A stretch of 64,000 nt of DNA from Anaeromassilibacillus sp. An172 (GTDB taxonomy: Bacteria; Bacillota; Clostridia; Oscillospirales; Acutalibacteraceae), in NCBI RefSeq assembly GCF_002160515.1, contig NZ_NFKS01000006.1, positions 1 through 64,000 of the forward strand, in the 5' to 3' direction. Below, one piece after another: positions 41,267-51,500 of this stretch; the stretch's first letter is position 1; every line of letters begins with the position of its first letter. Below the pieces are notes generated by a model that was given only the letters and a program-made list of their open reading frames with translations, was not told the origin of the DNA and did not search any database. The position numbers and the translations under genes were made by a program.

Positions 41267-41806
41267 TTAGGTGGATGATTGTTTTCTGATTTCTAATATT
41301 TCCTTGTTAAATTTTTCTAAAAATTCTTCTGAGTTAATCCAGTCAAAATCAAAGCCCGATAAATCATATAACGCCCTTGCGCAGATATACTCGTACATTC
41401 CGCTGTCCTCGCTTTTATAAATAATAAGATATAGCGGCTTCATGGCGATATCACCCATACCGACAACTTTTTTATAACGCTCTTTTTCAAATACTCTTGT
41501 AAATCCCTCGGTAAACATAATTTCCGGATTTTGCTGTTCTTCTTCTATCACTTCATCGCATAGGGCTTGAAGTTCTGCGGCTATTGTTTCTAAGGTTTCG
41601 GTGTCGATATTTTGCATTAGTAATTCTTCGTTGACTCCGTTCTCTGTAATTTCAGGCCATTCTGTTGAGGTTTCTGTGTTGATAGATGCAGACAGGTCAT
41701 TGCTTTCAGAAGAAGATTGAGTGCTTACTGTATTGTCTGTTTCCTGATTGCAGCCGGAAAACACTAATAATATGCTTAATAAAAATATAGCCGTTATTTT
41801 TTTCAT
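41267..41806 (-). CDS. Hypothetical lipoprotein
   Basis: The 179-aa protein has a lipoprotein signal (MKKITAIFLLSILLVFSGC, Cys19) followed by a Ser/Thr/Asn-rich linker (about 20-48) and a helical acidic domain (about 55-179), with ETIAAELQALCDEVIEEEQ and a closing FLEKFNKEILEIRK. I do not recognise the family. The ATG at 41806 has GGAGA 9 nt upstream. It lies alone between the tRNA-Trp repeats and the next minus-strand gene. Confidence 0.75.
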   Translation of the reverse strand: MKKITAIFLLSILLVFSGCNQETDNTVSTQSSSESNDLSASINTETSTEWPEITENGVNEELLMQNIDTETLETIAAELQALCDEVIEEEQQNPEIMFTEGFTRVFEKERYKKVVGMGDIAMKPLYLIIYKSEDSGMYEYICARALYDLSGFDFDWINSEEFLEKFNKEILEIRKQSST

Positions 41807-42009
41807 TTTAATATTTCTCCAAAGCTTAGATAAACTGATTTACTTTGTATTTTTGCCGTTGCTTTAATTTTAATTACAATGATTTATTTTGTCAATGAAT
41901 TAAATTATATTAAAAAATATACTGTAGTTTTGGTTTGTTAGTTAATAGCGTTTCCGTAAACAGATTTTGTGAATAATCTCATAAAAGAATGATTAAAGAT
42001 ATCATGGTA

Positions 42010-42951
42010 TCATTTTTTATATTTATCTAAAAAATAAAGAAAATCGTTGTATGTGAAAAAATCCTCTGTTTGTATTTTGTAATCATTGCAGCAGAATGTG
42101 CTTTTTCTCAGGCGGTTTTGTCTTTCTTTTTCTATATCTGCGGTGTAGCGGCATACATCCCCGCAGTTTTTGATTGTCACTTCCTTTGTGCAGAAAATTT
42201 CATCCGGATAATTTCCGTAGGGACAAAAATTTCCGTGGCGGCAGGTTACACAGCATTTTATGTAAACGCCCTTTGGAAGCTGGTTTTGCATTTCTGCAAA
42301 AAGCTCGTCAAAATTATAATATCTTTTTTGTGAAAAGTAGTTTTTACCGTCAAACGCAAATGAAAGACAGGGTTCTAAGTCCTCGGAATATCTGCCATCG
42401 TATTGAACAGTTGCCTCCACTGTTTTTTCACCTTCTTGAGTCATAAGAATAAGCGTATCTGTAATATTATTCTCATACTCATACCATGCCGGTTTTACAA
42501 ATTCTTCCCATTCCACTAAGATGTTGGAAGCGGTACACTCTGCTGAAAACACGCCTTGCGGATAAATAATTTCTAAGAAATACAGGCTGTCGTTTTTTTC
42601 GAAACAGTTGAAACGAAGCCCTTTTTCCTTAGTGTTTTCTAAAATAGTGTTAAACTTTTCTTCGGCTTCTGTTCCATAAAGGAAGATATCAGTAATTTTT
42701 GTTTCTGTTTTGGTGTTAGGGTCATATTTTGTATACCCCAATTCTTTATATGATTCAATTTTAAAATCTTGAAATGTTATCTTAGCAAGTGAAAGCTCCA
42801 TATCCAAATTAAATGGATTGTTTGCAGAATTTTTGTGTATACATAAATACATTGTTTTAAGAACAAGAGCTTCTTTTTCTCTTAGGCTTGAAATAATAGA
42901 TGTATCGTGAAATTCAAAGTCGCCGGTTTGATTTTTTGATATATATCTCAT
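42010..42951 (-). CDS. Unrecognised 313-aa protein with C-terminal cysteine cluster
   Basis: No signal peptide or membrane helix, so probably cytoplasmic. The first 220 residues are beta-rich without a familiar motif. Residues about 232-290 carry a dense Cys set (KCCVTCRHGNFCPYGNY, FCTKEV, NCGDVCRY, FCCND), suggesting a zinc or Fe-S site. Start: GGGGTGG 6 nt before the ATG at 42951. There is no operon partner. Function unknown; I would not push beyond a metal-binding protein. Confidence 0.75.
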   Translation of the reverse strand: MRYISKNQTGDFEFHDTSIISSLREKEALVLKTMYLCIHKNSANNPFNLDMELSLAKITFQDFKIESYKELGYTKYDPNTKTETKITDIFLYGTEAEEKFNTILENTKEKGLRFNCFEKNDSLYFLEIIYPQGVFSAECTASNILVEWEEFVKPAWYEYENNITDTLILMTQEGEKTVEATVQYDGRYSEDLEPCLSFAFDGKNYFSQKRYYNFDELFAEMQNQLPKGVYIKCCVTCRHGNFCPYGNYPDEIFCTKEVTIKNCGDVCRYTADIEKERQNRLRKSTFCCNDYKIQTEDFFTYNDFLYFLDKYKK

Positions 42952-43022
42952 TTGATTCCACCCCTCTTTTTGAATCTATAATAATATATCGTGTGATTAT
43001 TTTCAATAATATATATTATAAA

Positions 43023-43067
43023 AACAGCGTCAGCGGACTGGTTACAATTCAGTCCGCTGACGTTGTT
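43023..43067 (-). terminator. Terminator of the SDR gene
   Basis: Long arms (43023-43040 and 43050-43067) share AGCGTCAGCGGACTG, with a T tract on the minus-strand side, 40 nt past the SDR stop. Confidence 0.8.
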
Positions 43068-43108
43068 TTTTGAAATTAATACATACAAATGGTAAATAAA
43101 TCTGAATT

Positions 43109-44140
43109 TTAACAGGAGGACTTTCCTGATTTGTGCTGTAGTTTGCCTCCGGCTAGTACCCCGGCACGTCGGATATAAAAAAGAGTGTCGGCGATGGTGG
43201 TTTTTATGTCACGGGGGTGGTAGCCGAGCTCTTTTGTGGCTTTTTCGTGGGAAAATTTGTCGTTGGCGGTGAGGGTGTGCAGGGAGTACTTTGTGTATAA
43301 AGGTCTCCTTTTTCTGATTTCTGCGGCTTTTCTCAGAAAAGGCTCTGCCATTTTTGCCATCCACATGGGGAGTACAGGTATTCTTTTGCCGCCGCCTATG
43401 GTTTTGGCTAATGCAAGAATGTCCTTAATCTCGTAATGTCTGTTTGAAAGAATGTAACATTCGCCCTGTCTGCCTTTTTCCGCCGCAAGCAGACAGCCTG
43501 CCGCAACATCACGGACGTCAACAAAATCATATCCGCCTTTGACACATGCGGGAAGCTTGCCTTTTATATAATCCTTTACAAGCTGTACAAGATGGTTGCC
43601 GGAATTGTCGTATGGACCTAAAATTCCGGAGGGATGTACCACAACGGCGTTAAGTCCCTCTTTTGCGGCGTCTAAAACAATCTGGGTTGCCTCGGCTTTT
43701 GTCTTTGCGTAGCCGCCGATTACTTCATCCGGTGAAAAATGAGAAATTTCCGTAAGAGTTTCGCTTTTTTCTCCCTCGGGTATGGCATGTACGGAACTTA
43801 CATATACAAGTCTTTTTACTTTGTATTCTTTGCAGAGGTCTACAATGTTTTTTGTTCCGCCTACGTTTACCTGACGAAGCTTTTCAGATACGTTGTTTTC
43901 TATGCTGATAATGCCGGCGGTGTGGATTACGTAAACCTCACTGCCAAATGTGTTTTCAAAAAGGGGACGCAGTGTTTCAGGATTTGTAACGTCACCGAAA
44001 TAATAGTTGACTCCGGCTAAATATGGATTTTCTCCGGGAAGAATTAAACCTCTGACCTGATTTTTCCTTTTGTCTATAGTTCTGAGAATAGTGTTTCCTA
44101 AATGTCCGTTTGCTCCTGTGATAATGTATGTCCTGTTCAT
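43109..44140 (-). CDS. Extended SDR, NAD(P)-dependent epimerase/dehydratase family
   Basis: The 343-aa extended short-chain dehydrogenase has TGANGHLGNTILR (nucleotide-binding Gly motif, about residues 8-20), VYVSSVHAIPEG (active-site Ser), GYAKTKAEA (YxxxK, about 155) and HPSGILGPYD. It is closest in style to dihydroflavonol-4-reductase-like and hopanoid-associated sugar epimerase relatives; substrate unknown. ATG at 44140 has AAGGAG 9 nt upstream; a start 21 nt earlier has no ribosome site. It is divergent from a tetR gene at 44298 that may control it. Confidence 0.87.
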   Translation of the reverse strand: MNRTYIITGANGHLGNTILRTIDKRKNQVRGLILPGENPYLAGVNYYFGDVTNPETLRPLFENTFGSEVYVIHTAGIISIENNVSEKLRQVNVGGTKNIVDLCKEYKVKRLVYVSSVHAIPEGEKSETLTEISHFSPDEVIGGYAKTKAEATQIVLDAAKEGLNAVVVHPSGILGPYDNSGNHLVQLVKDYIKGKLPACVKGGYDFVDVRDVAAGCLLAAEKGRQGECYILSNRHYEIKDILALAKTIGGGKRIPVLPMWMAKMAEPFLRKAAEIRKRRPLYTKYSLHTLTANDKFSHEKATKELGYHPRDIKTTIADTLFYIRRAGVLAGGKLQHKSGKSSC

Positions 44141-44297
44141 AGAAGTCAACTCCTTAACCAAATAATAAACATAGTGTTGATTTAATTCTTCGATTGTATT
44201 ATAATAGCTTTATTGTAGATTATCAATCATCAGATTTTTCCATGCTGTGAAGATATACGACAGAAAAGCAATATCTGTTGATTTAGGGGGAATTTTC

Positions 44298-44900
44298 ATG
44301 AAAACAACAAAAAATGACCACAGAACAAGGGTAACAAAAGCCATGATAAGAAAAGCTTTTACCACGATACTTAGAAATAAGCCTATCCAGAGTATCTCTA
44401 TAAAGGAGCTTTGCGAGCTTGCTCAAATCAACAGAAGCACTTTTTATTTTCACTATACGGATATTTACGACCTGTTAAATCAGATTGAGGAGGAAATGTT
44501 TGAGGGTATAAAAACCGCTTTGGAACCTATTGTTGCTTCCGAAGAGGGAAACCCCAATTACCTTACGGTGACAACAGGTATATTTCAGTGTATCAAGGAT
44601 AACGCAGATTTATGTATTGTAACTTTGGGCAATTACGGCGACAAGGCTTTTGCAATGAAGCTTATTGACTATGGAAGAACGCTTTGTGTTGAGAATTACG
44701 GAAAATTTTATAAGAACGCAACTCCACAGAAGCTGGAATATTACTACACCTTTGTAAGCGCAGGATGTATAGGACTGCTTCAAAAATGGTTTGAAGACGG
44801 CTTGGTGATGACCCCGGCGGAAATAGCATCAATGGCGGAAAATCTTATGATGTACGGAATGGGTTTTCTTGAGAATGACAGAAAAACCGAAAATAACTGA
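44298..44900 (+). CDS. TetR/AcrR-family regulator
   Basis: The 200-aa protein has an N-terminal TetR helix-turn-helix (ISIKELCELAQINRSTFYFHYTD, about residues 34-56) and a C-terminal helical domain with the YYYTFVSAGCIGLLQKWFEDG segment of the DhaS/TetR_C-type subgroup. Divergent from the SDR gene, which makes that gene a likely target. GGGGGA precedes the ATG at 44298; a start 51 nt earlier is unlikely. Confidence 0.88.
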   Translation: MKTTKNDHRTRVTKAMIRKAFTTILRNKPIQSISIKELCELAQINRSTFYFHYTDIYDLLNQIEEEMFEGIKTALEPIVASEEGNPNYLTVTTGIFQCIKDNADLCIVTLGNYGDKAFAMKLIDYGRTLCVENYGKFYKNATPQKLEYYYTFVSAGCIGLLQKWFEDGLVMTPAEIASMAENLMMYGMGFLENDRKTENN

Positions 44901-44911
44901 AAATAAAAATT

Positions 44912-44946
44912 CCCCACAGGAAAAATTTATTCCTGTGGGGTTGTTT
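44912..44946. terminator. Bidirectional terminator between tetR and glnN
   Basis: Arms CCCCACAGGAA (44912-44922) and TTCCTGTGGGG (44930-44940) have T-rich flanks on both strands and serve two converging genes. Confidence 0.85.
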
Positions 44947-44962
44947 GTTATGGAGAATAAAA

Positions 44963-47071
44963 TCAAACGCTGGTCATCAGTTCGCCGTAGGATGGGTATG
45001 GCCAGTATTCGGCGGAGGTGTTGACCTCCATGTCGTCGCAAACTGTGCGCATATCACGCATAACTGTAAGCACATTGCCGCATACATATTCGGAGAGAGC
45101 CTGTATCTGCTTTTCGCTGTGGTTCTTTGTGTGCTTTTCAACCTCTTTAATGTGGAATTCAAGCTGCATAAGCTTGCTGTAACATTCCTCAAGGTCAAAA
45201 GAAAGCTTTTCGATGAGCTCTGTTTCAACTGTTGTTGAAATGTTAGGCAAAATCTGCTTCTTTGCAATGGCTGTATCTGCAAGTGACTTGATGTATTTTG
45301 TAACTGCCGGAATAATGTCACGCTTAACCATTTCAGTGAGGGTCAAGGCTTCGATGTTAACAACATTTACATAGTTTTCAAGGAGAACCTCGTATCTTGC
45401 GTGGGTTTCAGCGGGTGTGTAAATCTTGTGCTTTTCAAAAAGGTCAATGTTTTTCTTGCTGATATAGTAAGGCATTGCCTCAGGCATGGTTCTTAAATTC
45501 AAAAGTCCACGTCTTTCAGCTTCCTGAACCCAGTCCTCGGAGTAGTTGTTGCCGTTGAAAACTATTCTGCGGTGCTCTTTGTATGTGCGCTTGATTATAT
45601 GTCTTACAGCTCTTTCAAAGTCGTCGGCTTTTTCAAGCTCGTCGGCAAACTGTGAAAGTTCTTCGGCAACGATTGTATTTAACATAATATTTGGGCAAGC
45701 TATATTTATGGCTGAACCCAACATTCTGAACTCAAATTTGTTTCCGGTAAAGGCAAATGGGGAGGTTCTGTTTCTGTCGGTGGTGTCCTTCTTTATTTCG
45801 GGGAGAACATCAACTCCCATTCCCATTTCAATTCTGCCTTTGCTTTCGTATTCCTTGTCACGGAGCATAGCTTCCAAAACTGCTTCCAAATCTCCGCCGA
45901 TAAACATTGAAACTATTGCGGGAGGAGCTTCATAACCGCCTAAACGGCAGTCGTTTCCGGCACTTGCAACGGATACTCTCAGCAAATCCTGATATTCGTC
46001 AACGCCCTTGATTACAGCGGCAAGAAAAAGAAGAAATTGCAGATTCTGTTCCGGATTGCTTGATGGGTTGAAAAGATTTTCACCTGTGTTGGTGGAAAGT
46101 GACCAGTTGTTGTGCTTTCCTGAACCGTTGACACCTGCAAATGGCTTTTCGTGGAGCAGGCAAACAAGACCGTGCTTTTCAGCCACCTTCTGCATAATCT
46201 CCATGGTGAGCTGGTTGTGGTCGGTGGCAAGGTTTGTGGTGGTGAATACCGGTGCAAGCTCGTGCTGAGCAGGAGCTGCTTCGTTGTGCTTTGTCTTTGA
46301 GTAAATGCCGAACTTCCAAAGCTGTTCGTCCAAGTCCTTCATGTATTCGGAAACCCTTGTCTTTATAGAGCCGAAATAGTGGTCCTCAAGCTCCTGACCT
46401 TTCGGAGCCTTTGCGCCGATAAGGGTTCTTCCGGTGAAGATAAGGTCACGTCTTTTTTCGTAAACCTTTTTGTCAACAAGGAAATATTCCTGTTCTGCGC
46501 CTACGGTGGTGATAACACGTGTTACGTCCTTTTTGCCGAAAAGATGCAGAACTCTTACAGCCTCGTGGCTTATTCTCTCCATTGAGCGGAGCAATGGTGT
46601 TTTCTTATCGAGAACCTCTCCTGTGTAGGAGCAGAAAGCTGTAGGAATACAAAGGGAACCGTCCTTGATAAATGCATAGGAGGTTGGGTCCCAGGTGGTG
46701 TAGCCTCTTGCCTCAAAGGTAGCTCTTATTCCGCCGTGAGGGAAAGAAGATGCGTCAGGCTCGCCCTTGATAAGAGCTTTTCCTGAAAACTCCATGATAA
46801 CCTTGCCGCCGTCGGTTGGTGTTATAAAGCTGTCGTGCTTTTCGGCGGTGATACCGGTCATAGGCTGAAACCAGTGGGAATAGTGAGTGCAGCCGTGCTC
46901 AATAGCCCAATCCTTCATGGCGTTGGCAACTACGTTTGCAACGGAAATATCCAGTGGCTTGCCGTCCTGAATAGTCTTTTTTAAAGCTTTGTAGGTTTCT
47001 TTTGGCAACCTTTGTTTCATTGTTGTGTCGTTGAAAACAAGACTGCCGAAGTATTCGGTTACCGGTGTCAT
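44963..47071 (-). CDS. glnN: Glutamine synthetase type III
   Basis: The 702-aa enzyme makes glutamine from glutamate, ammonia and ATP. Type III is shown by its length (type I is about 450) and by [10 protein letters not shown]-like N-terminal ([19 protein letters not shown]), AGAEQEYF-type ([12 protein letters not shown]), [14 protein letters not shown] and [18 protein letters not shown] segments. GSIII is common in Bacteroidetes and some Clostridia. ATG at 47071 follows GGAGAG by 6 nt; a start 45 nt upstream adds an unusual leader. It is divergent from carA, placing ammonia assimilation next to carbamoyl phosphate synthesis. Confidence 0.95.
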   Translation of the reverse strand: MTPVTEYFGSLVFNDTTMKQRLPKETYKALKKTIQDGKPLDISVANVVANAMKDWAIEHGCTHYSHWFQPMTGITAEKHDSFITPTDGGKVIMEFSGKALIKGEPDASSFPHGGIRATFEARGYTTWDPTSYAFIKDGSLCIPTAFCSYTGEVLDKKTPLLRSMERISHEAVRVLHLFGKKDVTRVITTVGAEQEYFLVDKKVYEKRRDLIFTGRTLIGAKAPKGQELEDHYFGSIKTRVSEYMKDLDEQLWKFGIYSKTKHNEAAPAQHELAPVFTTTNLATDHNQLTMEIMQKVAEKHGLVCLLHEKPFAGVNGSGKHNNWSLSTNTGENLFNPSSNPEQNLQFLLFLAAVIKGVDEYQDLLRVSVASAGNDCRLGGYEAPPAIVSMFIGGDLEAVLEAMLRDKEYESKGRIEMGMGVDVLPEIKKDTTDRNRTSPFAFTGNKFEFRMLGSAINIACPNIMLNTIVAEELSQFADELEKADDFERAVRHIIKRTYKEHRRIVFNGNNYSEDWVQEAERRGLLNLRTMPEAMPYYISKKNIDLFEKHKIYTPAETHARYEVLLENYVNVVNIEALTLTEMVKRDIIPAVTKYIKSLADTAIAKKQILPNISTTVETELIEKLSFDLEECYSKLMQLEFHIKEVEKHTKNHSEKQIQALSEYVCGNVLTVMRDMRTVCDDMEVNTSAEYWPYPSYGELMTSV

Positions 47072-47279
47072 AATCTTCTCTCCGTTCTTTATAATATAGG
47101 TTTGTTTAAACTGCAACGGTGTAAAAAAGCAGGGAAAAAGATGTTAAACCCTGCAAGTATATAGAAAAATTATATCTTCATTGTGCATATAAGTCAAGTT
47201 TTTTTGACCGGTGATTATTATGTAAGAAATAGTCGAATATCTGCCTGTAATTTTGTTTAATATACTGTAAAGGAAATAA

Positions 47280-47319
47280 TTTACATATGAAATAAAAAAA
47301 GATATAATATAATTATGCA
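47280..47319 (+). promoter_or_regulatory. carA promoter with possible ArgR half-site
   Basis: TTTACA (47280-47285) and TATAAT (47303-47308) are 17 bp apart. TATAATTATGCA (47308-47319) just after the -10 resembles the right half of ArgR/AhrC sites. The 336-nt glnN-carA region shows nothing else I can name. The carA leader of about 135 nt has no clear PyrR-type attenuator. Confidence 0.5.
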
Positions 47320-47452
47320 TAGTACAGTGGGCTGATATAAAAAAATATTACTAATTTTCTTTTACGGAAAAATCAATAGTGAAAAATATATTAAAATATC
47401 CAGTTGATGATGTACTGTACGTCAAAAATCTATTTGGAAAGGGAAGAAATCT

Positions 47453-48514
47453 ATGGGTGATAAAGCGTATTTGATTTTGGAAGACGGCACCGTGTTTGAG
47501 GGCAAAGCCTTTGGTGCAAAAAAAGAAGCAGTGGGAGAACTTGTTTTTACCACTTCTGTAATCGGTTATATGGAAACACTCACCGACCCTTCTTATTTTG
47601 GTCAGGTGGTTTTACAGACATTCCCTTTGGTTGGTAATTATGGTGTTATTCCCTCTGATAAAGAGAGCGGTACACCTGTTTTAAATGCATATGTTGTACG
47701 TGATTGGTGCCAGGTTCCTTCAAATTTTCGCAGTGATGGAGAGCTTGACACCTTTTTAAAAACAAACAATATCCCGGGACTCTACGACATTGACACAAGA
47801 GCTTTGACAAAGATTATCCGTGAAAAGGGCGTTATGAACTGCAAGCTCTGCTATTCACTTGATAATAAGGAAAAAGACCTTGAAGAGATTAAGGCATATG
47901 AAATTAAGGATGCTGTTAAATCCGTAAATCCTCAGGGCGGAGAAATCGACGGCAAGGGCGAAAAGACTGTAGTTGTTTGGAACTTCGGTATGAACCACAG
48001 TATTGCAGATTCTCTTGCACAGTGCGGACTTAATGTTAAGGTTGTTCCTGCTGATACAAAGGCAGAGGAAATCGCTTCTATGAATCCTGACGGCGTTGTA
48101 CTTTCCGACGGTCCGGGCAACCCTGCTGAAAACACAGAGATTATCGAGCAGGTAAAAATTCTTATGGATAAAAACATTCCGGTTATGGGTGTAGGTTTGG
48201 GTCACCAGCTTATGGCTCTTGCATGCGGAGCAAAGACAGAAAAGCTTCACTACGGTCACAGAGGCTCAAGCCAGCCGGCAAAATTCAGCAAAAACGGCAG
48301 AGTTTACATTACAAGCCAGAACCACGGCTATACTGTAAAGAGCGAAACCTTGCCTGATTACTGCAAGGTTGTATTTACAAACAGCAACGACGGCAGCTGC
48401 GAGGGTATCGAGTACGAGGGAAAGAACGCTTTCTCAGTACAGTTCCACCCATCCTATGCCGACAGATGCGGCACAGGATTTGTGTTTGATATGTTTAAGG
48501 AAATGGTAGGCTGA
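47453..48514 (+). CDS. carA: Carbamoyl phosphate synthase small subunit with degenerate glutaminase site
   Basis: The 353-aa protein aligns along its whole length with CarA: N-terminal domain (1-150) with LEDGTVFEGKAFGA and TSVIGYMETLTDPSY, then a class I glutamine amidotransferase domain (about 165-353). The catalytic nucleophile is missing: the usual GICLGHQ reads GVGLGHQ (Gly248; codon GGT at 48194). The triad His is kept (His332), but the usual HPE reads HPS (Ser334). The QNHG block is intact. It therefore should not hydrolyse glutamine, though it may still bind CarB and support ammonia-driven synthesis. Upstream of carB by 56 nt. Confidence 0.93.
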   Translation: MGDKAYLILEDGTVFEGKAFGAKKEAVGELVFTTSVIGYMETLTDPSYFGQVVLQTFPLVGNYGVIPSDKESGTPVLNAYVVRDWCQVPSNFRSDGELDTFLKTNNIPGLYDIDTRALTKIIREKGVMNCKLCYSLDNKEKDLEEIKAYEIKDAVKSVNPQGGEIDGKGEKTVVVWNFGMNHSIADSLAQCGLNVKVVPADTKAEEIASMNPDGVVLSDGPGNPAENTEIIEQVKILMDKNIPVMGVGLGHQLMALACGAKTEKLHYGHRGSSQPAKFSKNGRVYITSQNHGYTVKSETLPDYCKVVFTNSNDGSCEGIEYEGKNAFSVQFHPSYADRCGTGFVFDMFKEMVG

Positions 48515-48570
48515 ACCTAAAGAGCAATACACAGCCCAAGACTAAAATTATGCAAAAGGAATGATGATTT

Positions 48571-51500
48571 ATGCCACTTAGACCAAATATAAAAAGAGTT
48601 CTCGTAATCGGTTCAGGTCCTATCGTTATCGGACAGGCTGCCGAGTTTGACTATGCGGGCACACAGGCATGCCGTGCCCTTAAAGAAGAGGGCTTGGAGG
48701 TTATCCTTGTAAACTCCAACCCGGCTACAATCATGACAGACAACGCAATGGCAGATAAAATCTATATCGAGCCATTGACACTTGATACAGTTAAGAGAAT
48801 TATCAGAAAAGAGCGTCCGGACAGTGTTTTGTCAACACTTGGCGGACAGACAGGTCTTACCCTTTCCATGCAGCTTGCAAAAGAGGGATTTTTGGACGAG
48901 TACGGCGTTCAGCTTTTGGGCGCAAAGCCTGAAACAATCGACAAGGCAGAGGACAGACAGATGTTTAAAGACACAATGGAGTCCATCAACCAGCCCTGTA
49001 TCCCATCTGAGGTTGTTCACAGCGTTGACCACGCTTTGGCATTTGCAGAGAAAATCGGCTACCCTGTAATTATCAGACCTGCTTTCACCCTTGGCGGAAC
49101 AGGCGGCGGTATCGTTAACAACGAGGAAGAGATGAGAGAAATCGCAGGCAACGGTCTTGCACTTTCCCCAATTCATCAGGTTCTCGTTGAGAAATGCGTA
49201 TCCGGCTGGAAAGAAATCGAGTTCGAGGTTATCAGAGACAGCGCAGGCAACGCAATTACAGTCTGCTCAATGGAAAACTTTGACCCGGTTGGCGTTCACA
49301 CAGGCGACAGTATTGTTATCGCTCCTGCTGTTACACTTTCCACAAAGGAATATCAGATGCTCAGAACAGCAGCTCTCGACATGGTTGAGGCTTTGGGCGT
49401 TGAAGGCGGATGTAACTGCCAGTTCGCCCTTGACCCTGAGAGCATGAAGTATGCGGTTATCGAGGTTAACCCACGTGTATCCCGTTCTTCTGCTTTGGCT
49501 TCAAAGGCTACAGGTTACCCAATCGCAAAGGTTGCTGCAAAGATTGCAATCGGCTATACACTTGACGAAATTAAAAACGCAGTTACAGGCACAACATACG
49601 CTTGCTTCGAGCCTGCTGTTGACTACGTTGTTGTTAAGTTCCCGAAATGGCCTTTCGACAAGTTTGTTTACGCAAAGCGTCAGCTTGGTACACAGATGAA
49701 GGCAACCGGTGAGGTTATGGCTATCGCTCCGTCCTTCGAGCAGGCTATCATGAAGGCTGTAAGAGGTGCAGAGATTTCCCACGACACACTTGACGACAAG
49801 AAGTTTGCAAAGCTTTCAGACGCAGAGGTTGAGGAAAGACTCCACGTTTGTGACGACCTGAGAATTTTCTGTGTATACGAGGCAATCAAGAGAGGAATTT
49901 CCATTGAGAAAATCCACGAAATCACAATGATTGACGAGTGGTTCCTCAGCAAGTTCGTAAATCTTGCAGAAATCAGCAAGGTTATGAAATCAGGGGAGCT
50001 TAACGAAGAGATTTACGAGAAAGCTAAAAATTACGGCTTCCTCGACAAGACAATAAAGCAGTTCACAGGCAAAGAGATTGAAAATCCTCTTGTTCCTGTT
50101 TATAAAATGGTTGACACCTGTGCCGCAGAGTTTGCCGCTGAAACACCTTACTTCTACTCAACATTCGATGAGGAGAACGAAGCAGAGGAGTTCATCAAAG
50201 AGAAAAACAGCGACAAGCAGACAATCATGGTTCTCGGTTCAGGTCCAATCAGAATCGGTCAGGGTATCGAGTTCGACTACGCTTCAGTTCACTGCGTATG
50301 GGCTTTGAAGAAAGCAGGCTACGATGTTGTTATCGTAAACAACAACCCTGAAACAGTTTCCACAGACTTTGACACAGCTGACAGACTTTATTTCGAGCCG
50401 CTCACCAACGAGGACGTTATGGGTATCATCAAGACCGAAAACCCAATCGGCGTTGTTGTTGCATTCGGCGGTCAGACAGCTATTAAGCTTACAAAGTTCC
50501 TCAACGATAACGGAATCCAGATTCTCGGTACTTCAGCAGACGCTATCGACATGGCTGAGGACAGAGAGCGTTTCGACGAGCTTCTTGAAATGCACCACAT
50601 CAGACGTCCAAAGGGCTTGACAGTTATGTCAACAGAGGAAGCTTTGAGCGTTGCAGAGAAAATCGGTTATCCGGTACTTTTGAGACCTTCCTACGTTCTC
50701 GGCGGTCAGAACATGATTATCGCTTTCAACGAGGCAGACGTTAAGGAATACATGGCAATTATTCTTGCACAGAATATTGAAAACCCTGTGCTTATAGATA
50801 AATACCTCAGCGGTACAGAGCTTGAGGTTGACGCAATCTGCGACGGCGAAGACGTGCTTATCCCTGGTATCATGGAACACGTTGAGCGTGCAGGTATCCA
50901 CTCCGGTGACTCTATTGCAGTATATCCTGCATGGAATATCTCCGATGAAATGACAAAGAAGATTGTTGAAAGTTCAAAGAACCTTGCAATCTCTCTCAAT
51001 ACAAAGGGTCTTGTTAACATCCAGTACCTTATCTATGAAAACGAGCTTTACGTAATCGAGGTTAACCCACGTTCTTCAAGAACAATTCCTTACATCAGTA
51101 AGGTTACAGGCGTTCCTATGGTTGAGCTTGCAACAAGAGCAATGCTTGGCGAAAAGCTCAAGGATATGGGTTACGGCACAGGTCTTTACAAGAAGAGCTG
51201 CTATGTTGCAGTTAAGGTTCCTGTATTTAGCTTTGAAAAGCTTATAAACGTTGATAACCACTTGGGACCGGAAATGAAGTCAACAGGTGAGGTTCTCGGT
51301 ATTGCAGGAACACTTGAAGAGGCTCTCTACAAGGGTCTTATCGCAGCCGGTTACAAGATGAACAAGACAGGCGGCGTATTTATCACAGTAAGAGATTCCG
51401 ACAAGGCTGAAATCGGCGACGTTGCAAGAAAGTATGCTGACCTTGGATTTAAGATTTACGCAACAGAGGGAACAACATCAGTTCTCAAGGATTACGGTAT

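Noticed and set aside
47453-48514. carA as a pseudogene
   Set aside because: Only triad positions differ. The frame is full length, the ribosome site is good, and other conserved blocks are intact, so loss of glutaminase function fits better than decay.
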